A stretch of 64,000 nucleotides of DNA from CAZHCA01 sp964530825. Lineage in GTDB: Bacteria; Bacteroidota; Bacteroidia; Chitinophagales; Saprospiraceae. Location: positions 12,668-76,667 of the forward strand of contig CAZHCA010000022.1 in the NCBI GenBank assembly GCA_964530825.1, read 5' to 3'. A model generated the notes under the pieces. That model saw only the letters and a list, made by a program, of their open reading frames with translations. It searched no databases and was not told the DNA's origin. Below, piece by piece: positions 1 through 8,510 of this stretch (position 1 is its first letter; the number at the start of each line of letters is the position of its first letter). Position numbers and translations under genes: made by a program.

Positions 1-339
1 GCCCAGGTACGGGGTCGGAAAGCGCCGCTGCTAGTCCCCGCCTCGACGGTAGAAAAAATGAAGTCGGGCTCGGTAATCGTCGACCTCGCCGCCTCCACGG
101 GGGGTAACTGCGAGCTTACGCAAAACGACCGTATCGTGGAAGCTCATGGGGTAATCATTATCGGTAACTCGAATTTACCGCAGCAAATGGCCCAAGATGC
201 CAGCCAACTCTACGGCAATAACGTGACCAATTTTCTCCAATACATTATTAAAGACGGGGAGCTGGCCCTCGACCAGGAAGATGAAATCATTCGCTCGGCT
301 TATTTTACCGCCGACATCCCCGAACAAACCAATGCCTAA
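1..339 (+). CDS. pntAA: NAD(P) transhydrogenase subunit alpha, part 1 (3' end only)
   Basis: This is the C-terminal part of the NAD(H)-binding domain I of proton-translocating transhydrogenase. The reading frame is already open at base 1, so the gene begins outside the window; the Met at base 58 is internal. The visible 112 codons include the family-typical segment VIVDLAASTGGNCELT, followed by a short C-terminal tail. The protein is cytoplasmic and docks on the membrane subunits encoded by the next two genes, exchanging hydride between NADH and NADP+ with the help of the proton gradient. The stop lies 5 bp before pntAB, so the three genes form one operon. The split into AA, AB and B is common in bacteria and is not a truncation. 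The identity is secure despite the missing 5' part. Confidence 0.93.
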   Translation, partial: AQVRGRKAPLLVPASTVEKMKSGSVIVDLAASTGGNCELTQNDRIVEAHGVIIIGNSNLPQQMAQDASQLYGNNVTNFLQYIIKDGELALDQEDEIIRSAYFTADIPEQTNA

Positions 340-344
340 ACGAT

Positions 345-653
345 ATGGAAGGCTTCGCTACCTTTTTTAACGAAAACCTGCTGTTGATTTACCTTATCCT
401 TTTCACGATTCTATTGGGCTTCGAGCTCATTTCTAAAGTACCCACGGTACTGCATACGCCTCTGATGTCGGGGGCCAATGCAATAAGCGGGGTAGTTATC
501 ATTGGAGCGATTCTACTGATCCGGCAGGCTGGGCCCGATGATTACCCTACTCTTATCCTGGGGCTGATCGGTATCATACTGGGTATGACCAATGTGGTAG
601 GCGGCTTCGCCGTGACCGACCGCATGCTGGAAATGTTTAAAAAGAAAAAATAA
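345..653 (+). CDS. pntAB: NAD(P) transhydrogenase subunit alpha, part 2 (membrane)
   Basis: A 102-aa integral membrane protein. It has about three hydrophobic segments (roughly residues 13-30, 43-60 and 68-90) and ends in a basic FKKKK tail, as expected for the small membrane part of the alpha subunit. It contributes to domain II, the proton channel, together with the PntB membrane helices. It starts 5 bp after the pntAA stop and ends 8 bp before pntB, so the three are co-transcribed and probably made in stoichiometric amounts. The length and the motif TNVVGGFAVTDRML match the family. No alternative function is plausible in this context. Confidence 0.93.
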   Translation: MEGFATFFNENLLLIYLILFTILLGFELISKVPTVLHTPLMSGANAISGVVIIGAILLIRQAGPDDYPTLILGLIGIILGMTNVVGGFAVTDRMLEMFKKKK

Positions 654-661
654 GTGTACTG

Positions 662-2059
662 ATGACCTTATTGATCAATCTAACTTATTTGATCGGCGCT
701 ATTGCTTTTGTCTGGGGACTGCGCCTGCTGAGCTCGCCCGATACGGCCCGGCGCGGGAATATCCTTGCGGGAACTGGTATGGGCATTGCCATTCTTGCTG
801 CCCTGCTACAACCTCTGCCGGAAGGGGCCAATAATTATGGCTGGATTGGCGGCGGTCTCGCCGTGGGCGCTGCGGTAGGTCTGGTAGCTGCCCGCCGGGT
901 ACAAATGACCGCCATGCCCCAAATGGTCTCCATTTTTAACGGCCTGGGCGGAGCATGTGCCGTCGTTTTGGCGAGTGCCGAACTCTATTACCTGTATGCG
1001 GGTGCCAGTCCGATGTCAAGCGGTCAGCTCGTAATCACGATGTTGGCACTTATTATCGGTGGCATTTCTTTTACCGGCAGTATGCTAGCCTTCGGTAAAT
1101 TGGAAGGCCTGGTACGCGACAACACCTTGACCCTGCCACGCCACGACCTCGTCAACCTCGTCATGCTGATTGTCTTGTTGGTGCTGGCGGTCATCATCGT
1201 GCGCGGCGGGCAGAATCTGGGCTGGATTCCGGCTATCCTATTGCTCTTCTTGACGCTTGTTTACGGATTTTCATTCGTCATTCCGATCGGTGGGGCCGAT
1301 ATGCCGGTAGTGATTTCCCTACTGAACTCCTTCACCGGTCTCTCGGCAGCCGCTACCGGCCTGCTCTACGATAGCAAGATAATGTGGGTTGGGGGTATTC
1401 TGGTTGGTGCCAGCGGTACCATCCTGACGATCCTGATGTGCCGCGCTATGAACCGCTCTCTGGTGAATGTGATCATTGGCGGCTTTGGCGGCGGTGGTGC
1501 AGCAGGTGCTAAAGGCGACGGTGATCAGGTGGCTAAAGAAGTAAACGTCAACGATGCGGCCATCCAGCTCTATTACGCACAGCAGGTACTCATTGTGCCG
1601 GGCTACGGCCTCGCGGTTGCGCAGGCCCAAAAGGTAGTCAAGGAAGTAGATGACCTGTTAGACAAAAACCGCGTCGATGTCAAATACGCTATCCACCCGG
1701 TGGCAGGCCGGATGCCCGGCCACATGAATGTACTATTGGCCGAAGCCGATGTCCCCTATCCGAAACTGCTCGATTTGGAGGATGCCAACGACCAGCTCCC
1801 GAGCACCGATGTAGTGGTAGTGGTCGGCGCCAACGATGTAGTCAACCCAGCAGCCCTCGATGATCCGGGAAGCCCAGTATACGGTATGCCGGTATTGAAA
1901 GTCTGGGAGGCCAAAAATGTGATCGTGCTCAAGCGTAGCATGCGCCCGGGTTACGCCGGCATTCAAAACCAGTTGTTCTTCCACGACCGCACCCGCATGC
2001 TGTTCGGCGATGCGAAGGATTCGCTTAGCAAGCTTGCGAACGAGATCAAACAGTTGTAA
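662..2059 (+). CDS. pntB: NAD(P) transhydrogenase subunit beta
   Basis: A 465-aa protein combining membrane domain II with the NADP(H)-binding domain III. The first 270 or so residues are a series of hydrophobic helices. A Gly-rich hinge (GGFGGGGAAGAKGDG) leads to the C-terminal nucleotide domain, which shows the fingerprint VPGYGLAVAQAQ near residue 311 and the VGANDVVNPAA loop. The complex uses the proton motive force to reduce NADP+ with NADH, supplying NADPH for biosynthesis and redox defence. It is the last gene of the pnt operon. After the stop come 121 bp with no clear terminator before the SPFH gene, so read-through is possible. Confidence 0.95.
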   Translation: MTLLINLTYLIGAIAFVWGLRLLSSPDTARRGNILAGTGMGIAILAALLQPLPEGANNYGWIGGGLAVGAAVGLVAARRVQMTAMPQMVSIFNGLGGACAVVLASAELYYLYAGASPMSSGQLVITMLALIIGGISFTGSMLAFGKLEGLVRDNTLTLPRHDLVNLVMLIVLLVLAVIIVRGGQNLGWIPAILLLFLTLVYGFSFVIPIGGADMPVVISLLNSFTGLSAAATGLLYDSKIMWVGGILVGASGTILTILMCRAMNRSLVNVIIGGFGGGGAAGAKGDGDQVAKEVNVNDAAIQLYYAQQVLIVPGYGLAVAQAQKVVKEVDDLLDKNRVDVKYAIHPVAGRMPGHMNVLLAEADVPYPKLLDLEDANDQLPSTDVVVVVGANDVVNPAALDDPGSPVYGMPVLKVWEAKNVIVLKRSMRPGYAGIQNQLFFHDRTRMLFGDAKDSLSKLANEIKQL

Positions 2060-2180
2060 AGATCGATGCACTCGGCGATTTTTTAGCGTATTTTATCCAG
2101 TAATCGTGGCATCTCTGCTCTAAGCTTCTTACTTTATGTTAGTATTTAGCGATCCTAACACATCCAAAAAAACATAAGCC

Positions 2181-3143
2181 ATGTTCGGTACTCCATTCCT
2201 CATTTTTATTATCGCCATGGGCGTTCTGATTTTGCTGTCAGGTATTTTCACTGTCAAGCAGCAGACTTCCGCTGTAGTAGAACGGCTGGGTCGTTTTCAC
2301 AGCATCAAGCGCCCGGGCTTGCAGTTTAAAATTCCCATCGTCGACCGGGTATCCGGTCGGGTATCGCTGCGCGTGCAGCAACTCGATGTGATGGTTGAAA
2401 CTAAAACTCAAGATAACGTTTTCGTTAAGTTGAAAGTGTCCGTCCAGTACTATATTCTGCCCGACTCGATCTATGATGCCTTTTACAGATTATCCAGCCC
2501 GCATGATCAGATCACGGCCTACGTTTTCGACACTGTCCGTGCCGAAGTACCAAAGATGAAACTCGACGATGTCTTCGAACGTAAAGACGATATTGCAGTG
2601 GCTATCCGCCGGGAGCTGGAAGAAGCCATGCATGATTACGGCTATGGTATCGTCAAGGCGCTGGTTACCGACATTGACCCCGACATGGAGGTAAAAAGTG
2701 CCATGAACCGCATCAACGCCGCCGAACGGATCAAAAAGGCAGCGGAGTACGAAGCAGAAGCGGATCGTATCCGGATTGTAGCCAAGGCCAAAGCCGAAGC
2801 GGAAAGTAAGCGTCTGCAGGGCCAGGGTATTGCCGATCAACGGCGCGAAATTGCCCGCGGCCTGGAAGAGTCGGTAGAGGTGCTGAATCGCGTGGGTATA
2901 AACTCGCAGGAAGCCTCCGCCTTGATTGTGGTCACCCAGCATTACGACACCCTGCAATCGATGGGTGAAAATTCCAATAGCAACCTGATTTTACTCCCAA
3001 ATACTCCCAATGCTGGTAGTGATATGTTGGCTGATATGGTTACTTCTTTTGCCGCTTCCCAACAGCTAGGCGAGGAAATGAAAAAGGGTAAGCAGACCAA
3101 CGGCAATCAAGCGAGCAGCGTTCAGCCGCCCCGATTGAAATAA
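2181..3143 (+). CDS. SPFH/Band 7 (stomatin/QmcA-like) membrane protein
   Basis: A 320-aa protein with one N-terminal transmembrane segment (about residues 4-24), then an SPFH/Band 7 domain (roughly 25-200). An Ala/Glu/Lys-rich coiled-coil region follows (about 195-240, e.g. AAEYEAEADRIRIVAKAKAE), and the tail is low-complexity. The order and length match bacterial stomatin/prohibitin-like proteins such as QmcA or YbbK, which form membrane-associated oligomers linked to membrane microdomains and often regulate membrane proteases. No NfeD-type partner protease lies next to it. The start ATG follows a short AT-rich stretch. The exact partner and role cannot be inferred; the fold is clear. Confidence 0.85.
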   Translation: MFGTPFLIFIIAMGVLILLSGIFTVKQQTSAVVERLGRFHSIKRPGLQFKIPIVDRVSGRVSLRVQQLDVMVETKTQDNVFVKLKVSVQYYILPDSIYDAFYRLSSPHDQITAYVFDTVRAEVPKMKLDDVFERKDDIAVAIRRELEEAMHDYGYGIVKALVTDIDPDMEVKSAMNRINAAERIKKAAEYEAEADRIRIVAKAKAEAESKRLQGQGIADQRREIARGLEESVEVLNRVGINSQEASALIVVTQHYDTLQSMGENSNSNLILLPNTPNAGSDMLADMVTSFAASQQLGEEMKKGKQTNGNQASSVQPPRLK

Positions 3144-3171
3144 AAAGTCCTCCCCTTTCCTCCTTCATCGG

Positions 3172-3210
3172 GTTCCCCTGGCTAGATCATCCCGGTCTAT
3201 CCAAGGGAAC
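3172..3210. terminator. Possible hairpin between convergent genes
   Basis: Inverted arms GTTCCCCTGG (3172-3181) and CCAAGGGAAC (3201-3210) pair with one mismatch, and an inner TAGA/TCTA pair can extend the stem. The site lies between the converging SPFH gene and the beta-barrel gene. There is no run of T on either side, so a factor-independent terminator is not certain. Confidence 0.3.
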
Positions 3211-3215
3211 TCGAC

Positions 3216-3824
3216 TCAAAAACGGTCTTTCCCTACGGGTAGGTAAAAACCCAGTAAGAGCAACTCGCCCTGATTGTACATTGCAGCATCGCGGCGGTCA
3301 TTGATGTCGACTAAGCCCAGGAAATAACGAAATTCCAAGGTGATCAGGCCGCCCCTGCCAACCTGCTGCCCAAAGCCGCCGCCTAAAACTAAACCTGCAT
3401 CCCAACTGTTCAGCCGGACCGCTTCCGGCTGAAAGGATACGATTTGGCTGCTCAGCCCGTTACGGGTATACTGGCCGTTTGCACGGTGTAGCCGCCCTAC
3501 CTCCGGGCCACCTTCCAAGAAAAGTCGTGACTGCCCGAAGGGTAGGTTTACCCGCACCAGCACGGGCAGTGTCAAGTAATGCAGTTGTGCAGTATAATAT
3601 TCCTGATCGGTCGGAAAATTATCGGTAACTTGAGGGTTTTCGCGCAAGGTATAAGCCAGCTCGGTGAGCCCGCTCAGGCTTCCGTTATGCACCCACTCCA
3701 CGCCAATACCCCCGCTGATCGGTACCGAAGTCGGAAGGCCACCACCCCGAATGCCCACAAACCATTGAGCGGTCAGCAAAAAAGGACTGCCGAGAAATAG
3801 GTAAAGTAGCAAATATCGCTTCAT
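3216..3824 (-). CDS. Outer-membrane beta-barrel family protein
   Basis: A 202-aa protein with a cleavable signal peptide (residues 1-19, hydrophobic core followed by LLTAQW). Alternating hydrophobic/aromatic strands follow, typical of small Bacteroidota barrels of the PorT/outer membrane protein beta-barrel type. Glycine-rich turn motifs (GIRGGGLP, GLVLGGGFGQQVGRGG) and the penultimate strand ending in FYLPVGKDRF support a barrel of about 8 strands. It probably sits in the outer membrane; the substrate is unknown. It lies 98 bp downstream of the C1 peptidase gene on the same strand and could share its transcript. The function is not recognisable beyond the fold. Confidence 0.7.
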   Translation of the reverse strand: MKRYLLLYLFLGSPFLLTAQWFVGIRGGGLPTSVPISGGIGVEWVHNGSLSGLTELAYTLRENPQVTDNFPTDQEYYTAQLHYLTLPVLVRVNLPFGQSRLFLEGGPEVGRLHRANGQYTRNGLSSQIVSFQPEAVRLNSWDAGLVLGGGFGQQVGRGGLITLEFRYFLGLVDINDRRDAAMYNQGELLLLGFYLPVGKDRF

Positions 3825-3922
3825 GGGCTAGGAGTTAATCGCACTTACTTCACCAACGGCAATCCTGGGCGACTAGTATTCTTTCGTATTAAATTTTAGG
3901 AAATGGGTAATTATCCGACGTT

Positions 3923-5026
3923 TTAGAGGCCCAGCCGCGCTTTGATAGCCGGCGGGATACCGTCTTTATGTAACAAGATACCGACCGTTTTTAATCGTAG
4001 GTAAGGAACCGACATGTATAAAAAGCCCTTGTAATGCCCCATCTCGCCCCAGGAGTTTTTAGCCTGGTAGTACCGGTTACCCTGACCATCTTCAGCAATA
4101 CCAGTCAGGTGCATCAGGTGATCATCGGTCGTGACGAAGGTCTCGAATTGCTCCTGTCGCAGGGCCTGATCGACCTCTAACTCGGGGCCCTCCTCAGTAA
4201 ACAAGTCTTTACGATTATCATCGACGGGCACGACCGCCACCCCGAAGCGCTGGCTGAAACCAGTCTCACTTACATCACCGTCCCAAGAAATGGAATAACC
4301 GTTTTCCAGCGCGTGATCGACCGTAGCCTGAAGATCATCCAGGGGTAAATTATAGTAACTCCCGTTGGAGTAATTATCGGGGATTTCCAGAATGAAGGGT
4401 TCGTAAAAGGGATGATGACTGAATGACGTGAGGCTTACGTAATCATCGGGATCGATACTCAAGCTGGCGGCAAAGGACTGGGGGGTATAGGTTACGCCTG
4501 CGTATTCGAACTCTGCTGGCGGCGTCCCGCCAAGGCCGTTATCAAGCAATTGAGTATAAAAGGTCCGCCAGTCTTTGCCATGGTTCTCTTTCGCAATGAC
4601 GTTGTCGAGGTAATCTTTAAGATCCGACTCCAACTGACTGTGATTATAGCGTTCCTTCCCGCGGGGCAATCCCGTATAGATTTCTTCCGGAACAATACCA
4701 GCCATCTCCAGGGCCCGAATGACATCGTGTCCGAGGCTGCCCTGGCTAAAATTCGCTTTGCCTTGCCGGAGAAAATAGTTCTGCCCTTTATCCAGGTAGA
4801 TAGTGCGCACAATATACATTTCGGAAAAATCGATTGGCGCCATTCCTAAGCGGATCAATTCGGACTCGAGGAAGGAAACGGTCGAAAAACTCCAACAGGT
4901 GCCGGTACGATCCTGACTCTTAACATCGGTACAGGCTATCTCCTGAACCGGCTCCAGCGCGTACTGCGCCGGCGTCTCACTGATGGCTAAGCAGCACAAC
5001 AGGAAGCTCCAAAATACTCTTTGCAT
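3923..5026 (-). CDS. Secreted C1-family (aminopeptidase C/bleomycin hydrolase-like) cysteine peptidase
   Basis: A 367-aa papain-fold peptidase. The catalytic triad is visible: Cys44 in DRTGTCWSFS, His306 in DDHLMHLTG, and Asn324 in AKNSWG. The Asp-rich, Bacteroidota-type sequence resembles the C1B branch (bleomycin hydrolase/PepC) rather than classical papain proenzymes, because there is no obvious propeptide between the signal sequence and the catalytic Cys. A signal peptide (residues 1-20, ending ETPAQY) implies export to the periplasm or beyond, unlike the cytoplasmic PepC of Gram-positives. The gene follows the CoA-transferase gene by 27 bp on the same strand. The substrate is unknown; a role in peptide scavenging or processing is inference. 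Confidence 0.82.
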   Translation of the reverse strand: MQRVFWSFLLCCLAISETPAQYALEPVQEIACTDVKSQDRTGTCWSFSTVSFLESELIRLGMAPIDFSEMYIVRTIYLDKGQNYFLRQGKANFSQGSLGHDVIRALEMAGIVPEEIYTGLPRGKERYNHSQLESDLKDYLDNVIAKENHGKDWRTFYTQLLDNGLGGTPPAEFEYAGVTYTPQSFAASLSIDPDDYVSLTSFSHHPFYEPFILEIPDNYSNGSYYNLPLDDLQATVDHALENGYSISWDGDVSETGFSQRFGVAVVPVDDNRKDLFTEEGPELEVDQALRQEQFETFVTTDDHLMHLTGIAEDGQGNRYYQAKNSWGEMGHYKGFLYMSVPYLRLKTVGILLHKDGIPPAIKARLGL

Positions 5027-5053
5027 TTTTCAAGGAAATATAAGGAAAACCGC

Positions 5054-6139
5054 TCAATCCAGGTGAAAGGCAACGGTACGTACACACTTCATCGGGGAGC
5101 CGTCGGGCAGGTGTCCCTTCAGGATCATCTGCTTTGCCGCGGGGTCGTTAAAAACATCGCGCATATTTTTGACGTGCCCGACGGGTACGCCTGCTCTCTG
5201 CAGGGCCCCTGTCAGGTCGCTAAGGGTCCAGTTATGGACTGCTTTTTCCAGTTCGGAATACAAGGCTTGGCGGTGCCGCACCCGTTCGGCATTCGAGGCA
5301 AAGCGTGCCTCTTCTAGCAAGTCGGGTAAATCCAAGACAGCGCATAGGGATTGAAAATGGCGCTCCGTACCGGCGGCCAGAACGATCCAGTGCCCGTCGG
5401 CCGTTTGCATGCAGTCGCCGTAGGGGGCGATATTTGGATGGGCTGTACCCATGGGTTGTGGCAAATGCCCGGCCATGAGCCAATTGGTTGCCTGATTAGC
5501 CAGGGCAGCCAGGGCCGATTCGAAAAGAGAGGTACGCACCCGCCTGCCTTCGCCCGTACGTGCGCGCAGCAGCAACGCCAGCAGGATGCCTTCCTTGAGT
5601 TGGTGGGCCGCAAGTAAATCGATCAGGGCAACGGGCATCTTGACCGGCGGCCGGTCGGGCTCACCAGTCATAAACAAAAAACCGCTTTCGGCTTGCAGCA
5701 CGATATCAAACGCCGGCCGGTCATCCCCTTCCGGAAACCCGGTAAGCTCTGCATAAATGATGTCGGGACGATGTTTGCGTAGCTGTTCGTATCCCATCCC
5801 GAATGCCGTTGCTTTCCCGCGTCGAAAATTGGACAGTACTACGTCGGCTTGTTGAATTTGCTGCATTACCCAGTCCCGGTCCTGCGGATCATTCAGATCC
5901 TTGAGTACGACTGTTTTACCCCAGTTTACCGATGCGTAGTAGGCCGAAAAAGGGGCAACGGGCGACGCTCCGGGTGATTTCCACCGCCGGGTGATATCGC
6001 CGCCGGTGGTCGCATTTTCGACTTTGATTACCCTTGCGCCGAGTTCGGCGAAAAACATCCCCACCGCCGGTCCGGCCAGTACGCTCGAAAGCTCGACGAG
6101 GGTCAACCCCTGGAATACTTGTTGTAGTGATGCGTTCAT
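5054..6139 (-). CDS. CoA-transferase family III (CaiB/BaiF) protein
   Basis: A protein of about 361 residues of the formyl-CoA/carnitine-CoA transferase family. It has the N-terminal hallmark LVELSSVLAGPAVGMFFAEL and GARVIKVE, and the catalytic Asp within ALIDLLAAHQ (residue 174 from the chosen start). Family III enzymes move CoA between carboxylic acids through an aspartyl-CoA intermediate. The open frame extends upstream to a TTG at 6145, but the first ATG is at 6139 and is preferred. It is divergent from nnr, with 62 bp between starts. The acid substrate cannot be told from sequence; alpha-methylacyl-CoA racemases share the fold and are an alternative. Confidence 0.85.
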   Translation of the reverse strand: MNASLQQVFQGLTLVELSSVLAGPAVGMFFAELGARVIKVENATTGGDITRRWKSPGASPVAPFSAYYASVNWGKTVVLKDLNDPQDRDWVMQQIQQADVVLSNFRRGKATAFGMGYEQLRKHRPDIIYAELTGFPEGDDRPAFDIVLQAESGFLFMTGEPDRPPVKMPVALIDLLAAHQLKEGILLALLLRARTGEGRRVRTSLFESALAALANQATNWLMAGHLPQPMGTAHPNIAPYGDCMQTADGHWIVLAAGTERHFQSLCAVLDLPDLLEEARFASNAERVRHRQALYSELEKAVHNWTLSDLTGALQRAGVPVGHVKNMRDVFNDPAAKQMILKGHLPDGSPMKCVRTVAFHLD

Positions 6140-6201
6140 ATCCAAATTTGTTTTCCTCCCCGGCGTACCTTATTTTCCCTCCAGTGTACGAATCTCCACT
6201 T

Positions 6202-7728
6202 ATGCAGGGGCAAAAGATCTTTTCCGCCGAACAGGTCCGGAAATGGGACCAATATACGATCCAGCACGAACCTATCCCCTCGATAGCGCTCATGGAAAGA
6301 GCCTGCCGTGCTTTTACAGGCTGGTTTATCCGCCGTTTTCCCAAGCGCCGGGGTACTATCCACCTTTTCTGCGGCCGTGGCAACAACGGCGGTGATGGCC
6401 TAGCCATCGCACGCTTGCTGCATGGTCGCGGGTACCGGGTAGCAGTATGGGACTGTCAGCTGGGCAGCGGCCGCAGCCCCGACAATCAGACTAATTGGGA
6501 CCGTCTGGTCCGGAGGCCCGAGATTCCACGCCACGCTGTCGTTCCAGAGAAGCCACTCCCAACGATCTTAACTCCTAAGGATACGGTCATCGACGCCCTA
6601 TTCGGCTCGGGACTTAATCGGCCAGTCGAGGGATACTGGGGAGCGTTACTCACCCAGATCAGCGCCCACGGCGGGCCGAAAATCGCCATCGATATGCCAT
6701 CCGGTGTTTTTGCTGACCAGCCGTCCGCCGGCGCCGCTTTCGCAGCCGACTACACAATCACCTTCGAATCCCCGAAATTAGGGCTCTTGCTCCCCGAAAA
6801 CGGCGACTTGGTGGGAGCGCTGACCATCCTCCCCATTGGCTTGCACACCGCCTATGTCGAACACACCCCCAGTACTACCTACCTGACCACTGCCCAGTCA
6901 TTACAGGTGACCCTCCGGCCCAGAACAGTACACAGCCACAAGGGTACCTACGGCCATGCCCTGCTCATTGCAGGCAGCCGCGGAATGATGGGGGCCGCCG
7001 TACTGGCAGTACGATCCGCACTGCGATCGGGTGTGGGCCTGGTGACGACCTACCTGCCCAAGGTGGGTTACCCCATTCTGCAAATCGCCGCCCCCGAAGC
7101 CATGGCACTCACCGATCCGCACGAAGACTGCTTAACCGAAGCGCCGCCGGCCGACCGCTACCAGGCCATCGGCATCGGCAGCGGCATCGGCCAGCGTGTA
7201 CAGACCCAGCGCACCGTCCGAGAAGTCCTCCAGCGAAGTGGTCCCAGCCTGATAATCGATGCCGATGCATTAAATATCATTGCCCGGATACCGGGAGGGA
7301 TCGATCAACTACCAGCGGGCGCCATCCTAACGCCCCACCCCGGAGAATATCGCCGTCTTTTTGGTAATTTTAGCAGTGATTTTGAACGGCTAGAGCACCA
7401 GCGCCGCTTTTCTGCCGAGCGGTCCGTGACGGTGGTGCACAAAGGAGCATTCACTTGCATTACTACGCCGGACGGGGCTACCTTTTTCAACCCGACGGGT
7501 AATCCAGGTATGGCCACCGGCGGAAGCGGCGACGTGCTCACCGGATTGCTGACCGGCCTGGTAGCTCAGGGATATACTGCTCCCGAGGCAGCTGTGCTGG
7601 GTGTCTACCTGCATGGGCTTGCGGGAGACCTAGCTGCCGGAATTGTTGGTCAGGAAGCTCTTACCGCATCAGATATCATCCATCAACTTGGCCCGGCGTT
7701 CCGGGCGCTAAAAGCAGGGAAAACATGA
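6202..7728 (+). CDS. nnr: Bifunctional NAD(P)H-hydrate epimerase / ADP-dependent dehydratase
   Basis: A 508-aa metabolite-repair enzyme that converts damaged NADHX and NADPHX back to NADH and NADPH. The N-terminal epimerase (YjeF_N) domain, residues 1 to about 215, carries CGRGNNGGDGLAIARLL near residue 57 and DALFGSGLNR. The C-terminal ribokinase-like dehydratase domain, about 225-508, carries DADALN, LTPHPGEYRRLFG and the active-site loop GNPGMATGGSGDVLTG near residue 432. The open frame continues 56 codons upstream into the CoA-transferase gene, but that stretch is low-complexity Arg/Pro/Val sequence. The ATG at 6202 (MQGQKIFSAEQVRKWD) fits the family N-terminus. The stop overlaps the sirtuin start by ATGA. 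Confidence 0.95.
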   Translation: MQGQKIFSAEQVRKWDQYTIQHEPIPSIALMERACRAFTGWFIRRFPKRRGTIHLFCGRGNNGGDGLAIARLLHGRGYRVAVWDCQLGSGRSPDNQTNWDRLVRRPEIPRHAVVPEKPLPTILTPKDTVIDALFGSGLNRPVEGYWGALLTQISAHGGPKIAIDMPSGVFADQPSAGAAFAADYTITFESPKLGLLLPENGDLVGALTILPIGLHTAYVEHTPSTTYLTTAQSLQVTLRPRTVHSHKGTYGHALLIAGSRGMMGAAVLAVRSALRSGVGLVTTYLPKVGYPILQIAAPEAMALTDPHEDCLTEAPPADRYQAIGIGSGIGQRVQTQRTVREVLQRSGPSLIIDADALNIIARIPGGIDQLPAGAILTPHPGEYRRLFGNFSSDFERLEHQRRFSAERSVTVVHKGAFTCITTPDGATFFNPTGNPGMATGGSGDVLTGLLTGLVAQGYTAPEAAVLGVYLHGLAGDLAAGIVGQEALTASDIIHQLGPAFRALKAGKT

Positions 7729-8432
7729 AAAAAATCGTCGTCCTCACCGGCGCTGGTATCAGTGCCGAGAGCGGTATTAAAACCTTCCGCGACCACGGCG
7801 GGCTTTGGGAAGACCACGACATCATGGATGTGGCCTCGCCCCAGGGCTGGCAACGCAACCCCGAGCTCGTTCTCGATTTTTATAACCGGCGCCGCGCCCA
7901 ATTGCAGGAAGTGCAACCCAATGCCGCCCATCAGGACCTCGTCGAACTCGAACAGCATTTCGAAGAAGTCGTTATCGTGACCCAAAACGTGGATGACCTG
8001 CACGAAAAAGCCGGAAGTCGCCACATTATCCATCTGCACGGCGAACTGAACAAGGTGCGCAGTACAAAAGATGAGACGCGCATCTACGAATGGAAACAGG
8101 ATCTACGCCTGGGAGATTTGTGTGAGCTGGGCTCCCAACTACGCCCCCACGTGGTCTGGTTTGGTGAGACCGTGCCCATGATCGAAGTAGCCGCCTTGGA
8201 GATTACCGGAGCAGACTCGGTATTGATTGTCGGCACCTCCATGCAGGTTTATCCGGCCGCCGGACTCATTCAATTTGCCCCGCCCGAGGCGCCGGTATTC
8301 TACATTGACCCCAAACCTAATGTAAGTTGGGAATTGGAGCAGCGCCTGCAACTGGAGGTCATCTCCGAGAACGCCTCGGATGGTGTACCACAGGCCTTGG
8401 AAGCACTGCTTAAGCTGAAAAATGGGACGTAA
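7725..8432 (+). CDS. Sirtuin-type NAD-dependent protein deacylase
   Basis: A 235-aa class III sirtuin: GAGISAESGI (residues 9-18), TQNVDDLH (about 86-93), catalytic His in HLHGEL (105), and RPHVVWFGE. Tyr53 and Arg56 (FYNRRR) match the Y-x-x-R pair that in CobB/SIRT5 favours succinyl- or malonyl-lysine, so desuccinylation is likely besides deacetylation. The usual four zinc cysteines are absent; only Cys133 lies in that segment. I recall this being frequent in Bacteroidota sirtuins, so it is probably active without zinc. Its start overlaps the nnr stop (ATGA), implying translational coupling between NAD(P)H repair and an NAD+-consuming regulator. Confidence 0.9.
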   Translation: MKKIVVLTGAGISAESGIKTFRDHGGLWEDHDIMDVASPQGWQRNPELVLDFYNRRRAQLQEVQPNAAHQDLVELEQHFEEVVIVTQNVDDLHEKAGSRHIIHLHGELNKVRSTKDETRIYEWKQDLRLGDLCELGSQLRPHVVWFGETVPMIEVAALEITGADSVLIVGTSMQVYPAAGLIQFAPPEAPVFYIDPKPNVSWELEQRLQLEVISENASDGVPQALEALLKLKNGT

Positions 8433-8459
8433 AAAAAGCAAAGGCCGGATGGCCTTTGC
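8431..8459 (-). terminator. Rho-independent terminator for the leftward DUF6089 gene
   Basis: Arms GCAAAGGCC (8438-8446) and GGCCTTTGC (8451-8459) form a perfect 9-bp stem with a GGAT loop. Read on the minus strand it is followed by seven T (8437-8431). It ends transcription of the gene at 8511-9218. The T-run overlaps the sirtuin stop codon; on the plus strand no T-run follows. Confidence 0.8.
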
Positions 8460-8510
8460 ACAAAAAGCTCTCTTGAAAGCCCGTTAAAAATCTCCTTGCG
8501 CAATGGGCAT

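Noticed and set aside
6034..6201. N-terminal extension of nnr by 56 codons
   Set aside because: It overlaps the divergent CoA-transferase gene and is low-complexity sequence. The ATG at 6202 matches the family N-terminus.
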